Origin: Desulfuromonadales bacterium
GTDB lineage: Bacteria; Desulfobacterota; Desulfuromonadia; Desulfuromonadales; BM103
NCBI GenBank assembly: GCA_030630015.1
Contig: DAOVNV010000021.1
Coordinates: 1 to 15,647, forward strand
Reading direction: 5' to 3'
DNA length: 15,647 nt
Positions 14,072 through 15,647 of this stretch are shown here, in pieces. Position 1 is the stretch's first letter, and each line of letters begins with the position of its first letter. Below the pieces are notes generated by a model. It was given only the letters and a program-made list of their open reading frames with translations. It did not search any database and was not told the DNA's origin. Position numbers and translations under genes: made by a program.

Positions 14072-14143
14072 TCGCTTTCCCATTGACAACCCGCCCTCAC
14101 CATGCTTCCCTGTTTAACGAAATCCAGACTGAAATGGAACAAT

Positions 14144-15112
14144 ATGCCACCTCTGCTCGAAGTCAACAACCTGCAGACTTTTTTCTTTACCAATGAAGGC
14201 CTGGTCAAGGCGATCGCCGGGATCGACTTTCATATCGATGCCGGCGAGACCCTGGCGCTGGTCGGCGAGTCCGGCTGCGGCAAATCGATTACAGCCCTCT
14301 CCCTGTTGCGCCTGGTACCCGAACCGGGTCGCATCGTCGAAGGTGAAATCCGCTTTGACGGTAAAGATCTGCTGCGCATGCCCCTGGAGGAGATGCGTCG
14401 GGTGCGCGGTAATCGTATCAGCATGATTTTCCAGGAGCCGATGACCTCGCTCAACCCCGTGTTCCGCATCGGTGACCAGATCGCGGAAGTGTTGTTGCTG
14501 CACAAGGGCAGAAGCCATCAGGAGGCGTTAGAAGCCGCCGCCGACCTGTTGCACCAGGTTGGCATCCCGGCCCCTGAAGAACGTCTTAAGGATTTTCCCC
14601 ACCAGTTGTCCGGCGGCATGCGCCAGCGGGTCATGATCGCCATGGCCCTGGCCTGCAATCCGCAGTTGCTGATCGCCGATGAACCGACCACGGCCCTCGA
14701 TGTCACCATCCAGGCGCAGATTCTTGATCTTTTGGCCCGGCTCAAATCGGAACGCGACATGGCGACACTGCTGATTACTCACGACCTCGGCATCGTCGCC
14801 AAAATCGCTGACCGGGTCGCCATCATGTATGCCGGACGCATGCTCGAAATTGCGCCGGTGTTCGAACTCTTCGCCAACCCGGTCCACCCCTACACCCAAG
14901 GGCTGCTCGCCTGCATCCCCCGCGTCGGGGAAAAACGTCAACGTCTGCAACCGATAGAAGGCACCGTTCCGACCCCCGGCAAACTACCGGAGGGCTGTTC
15001 CTTTCTGGAGCGCTGTTCTCAAGCGTTTGCTCCCTGCGAGGGGCAGATGCCACCGCTTCAGGAAATCGGGCCCGGGCACCTGGTGCGCTGCTGGAGGGTC
15101 TGTGATGGATGA
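14144..15112 (+). CDS. Oligopeptide/dipeptide ABC transporter ATPase (DppD/OppD type)
   Basis: The protein has 322 residues from the ATG at 14144. The start MPPLLEVNNL matches the family's usual beginning and has GGA upstream; an in-frame ATG at 14102 would add 14 atypical residues. Walker A is GESGCGKS (41-48), followed by FQEPMTSLNP (96-105), which is characteristic of Opp/Dpp ATPases, signature LSGGMRQR (155-162), Walker B LLIADEP (175-181) and His213. The C-terminal oligopeptide domain has VHPYTQGLL (247-255) and four conserved Cys (C285, C291, C298, C316), a pattern linked in some OppD/DppD structures to an Fe-S cluster. It would pair with the next gene to drive peptide or nickel-type uptake. 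Binding-protein and permease genes are not in the window. Confidence 0.95.
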   Translation: MPPLLEVNNLQTFFFTNEGLVKAIAGIDFHIDAGETLALVGESGCGKSITALSLLRLVPEPGRIVEGEIRFDGKDLLRMPLEEMRRVRGNRISMIFQEPMTSLNPVFRIGDQIAEVLLLHKGRSHQEALEAAADLLHQVGIPAPEERLKDFPHQLSGGMRQRVMIAMALACNPQLLIADEPTTALDVTIQAQILDLLARLKSERDMATLLITHDLGIVAKIADRVAIMYAGRMLEIAPVFELFANPVHPYTQGLLACIPRVGEKRQRLQPIEGTVPTPGKLPEGCSFLERCSQAFAPCEGQMPPLQEIGPGHLVRCWRVCDG

Positions 15113-15647
15113 TTTGCTACGGGTCAGGGACCTGAGGAAATCCTTCAGCGTCAGCAGCGCCCGTCCGGGTGGTCCGAAACGGTCCCTACTGGCGGTTGAC
15201 GGCGTCAGCTTCGATCTGAAGACTGGAGAAACCCTGGGGCTGGTCGGTGAGTCTGGCTGCGGCAAATCAACCACTGGCAAACTGCTGCTGCGTCTGCTGG
15301 AACCAGATTCCGGTTCGGTGGAATTCCGTGGTGAAGATCTGCTGTCGCTGTCCAAGAAGCGCATGACCGCACTGCGCAGAGAGATGCAGATGATCTTCCA
15401 GGACCCCTTTTCCTCGCTCAACCCGAGAATGCGGGTCGGTGAGATTATCGGCGAACCGCTGATCATCCACCGGTTGGCAAAGGGAGCGGAGGTCAAAGAC
15501 CGGGTCATGAAGCTGATGCAGACCGTTGGCCTGTCAGCGGACCATTACAACCGCTACGCCCACGAATTTTCGGGGGGACAACGACAGCGCATTGGCATTG
15601 CCCGAACCCTGGCCGTGCAACCGAGCCTGATTGTCGCCGATGAGCCG
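15105..15647 (+). CDS. Oligopeptide/dipeptide ABC transporter ATPase (DppF/OppF type), partial
   Basis: The frame starts at ATG 15105, overlaps the previous gene's stop by 8 bases, and runs open to the window edge (181 codons). GGAGGG lies 6 bases before the ATG, so the overlap suggests translational coupling. Walker A is GESGCGKST (48-56), then FQDPFSSLNPRM (98-109), the OppF/DppF Q-loop form, signature FSGGQRQR (155-162) and Walker B LIVADEP (175-181), where the window ends. The C-terminal part, including the H-loop and oligopeptide domain, lies beyond the edge. With the preceding gene it forms the ATPase heterodimer of a peptide-type importer. Confidence 0.94.
   Translation, partial: MDDLLRVRDLRKSFSVSSARPGGPKRSLLAVDGVSFDLKTGETLGLVGESGCGKSTTGKLLLRLLEPDSGSVEFRGEDLLSLSKKRMTALRREMQMIFQDPFSSLNPRMRVGEIIGEPLIIHRLAKGAEVKDRVMKLMQTVGLSADHYNRYAHEFSGGQRQRIGIARTLAVQPSLIVADEP

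Noticed and set aside
14102..14143. Earlier ATG for the DppD-like ATPase
   Set aside because: It has no ribosome-binding site and adds residues not typical of the family; MPPLLEV at 14144 is the normal start. It cannot be excluded fully.

Overview
The window looks like a chromosomal housekeeping and transport segment from a Gram-negative bacterium. An outer-membrane lipoprotein lytic transglycosylase, a periplasmic DsbC-like protein and periplasmic-binding-protein ABC transporters support this. The long HflX with a roughly 190-residue N-terminal extension, the membrane TPR-Smr gene pair and a thiol isomerase with a CxxCH motif suggest a Desulfuromonadales/Geobacter-like lineage. That assignment is inference from memory of family traits, not a search. 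I see no IS element, phage gene, CRISPR array, tRNA or rRNA.

Layout. (1) 1-216: the tail of an unidentified plus-strand gene, closed by a strong bidirectional terminator. (2) 278-1708, minus: a membrane TPR protein followed by an Smr-domain protein, with a good sigma70-type promoter at 1748-1776. (3) 1853-7025, minus: a run of DsbC-like thiol isomerase, fabI, hflX and an MltD-like transglycosylase, with an internal terminator between fabI and hflX. (4) 7271-8789, plus: mrp (Fe-S carrier ATPase), then the manganese exporter mntP, with a terminator-like hairpin abutting mntP. (5) 8846-12702, minus: a three-gene ABC importer of the Fe(III)/FbpABC superfamily (binding protein, ATPase, fused double permease). 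It has an intra-operon terminator after the binding-protein gene and a direct-repeat promoter. (6) 13056-13919, minus: a PHP-domain phosphoesterase. (7) 14144-15647, plus: two overlapping Dpp/Opp-type ATPases, the second cut by the window edge.

The coding content is mostly well-known families. The most interesting signals are four. The HflX N-terminal extension carries an HTHL...SxxD motif resembling the JAMM/RadC metal-binding motif. Three genes (mntP, the ABC ATPase, the PHP gene) have a terminator-like hairpin plus U-tract ending only 11-16 nt before the start codon, which suggests leader attenuation. A large inverted repeat built from GGGACGM heptamers lies in the divergent PHP/Dpp promoter region. 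The DsbC-like protein carries a CxxCH haem-type motif. No clearly new multi-gene system was found.
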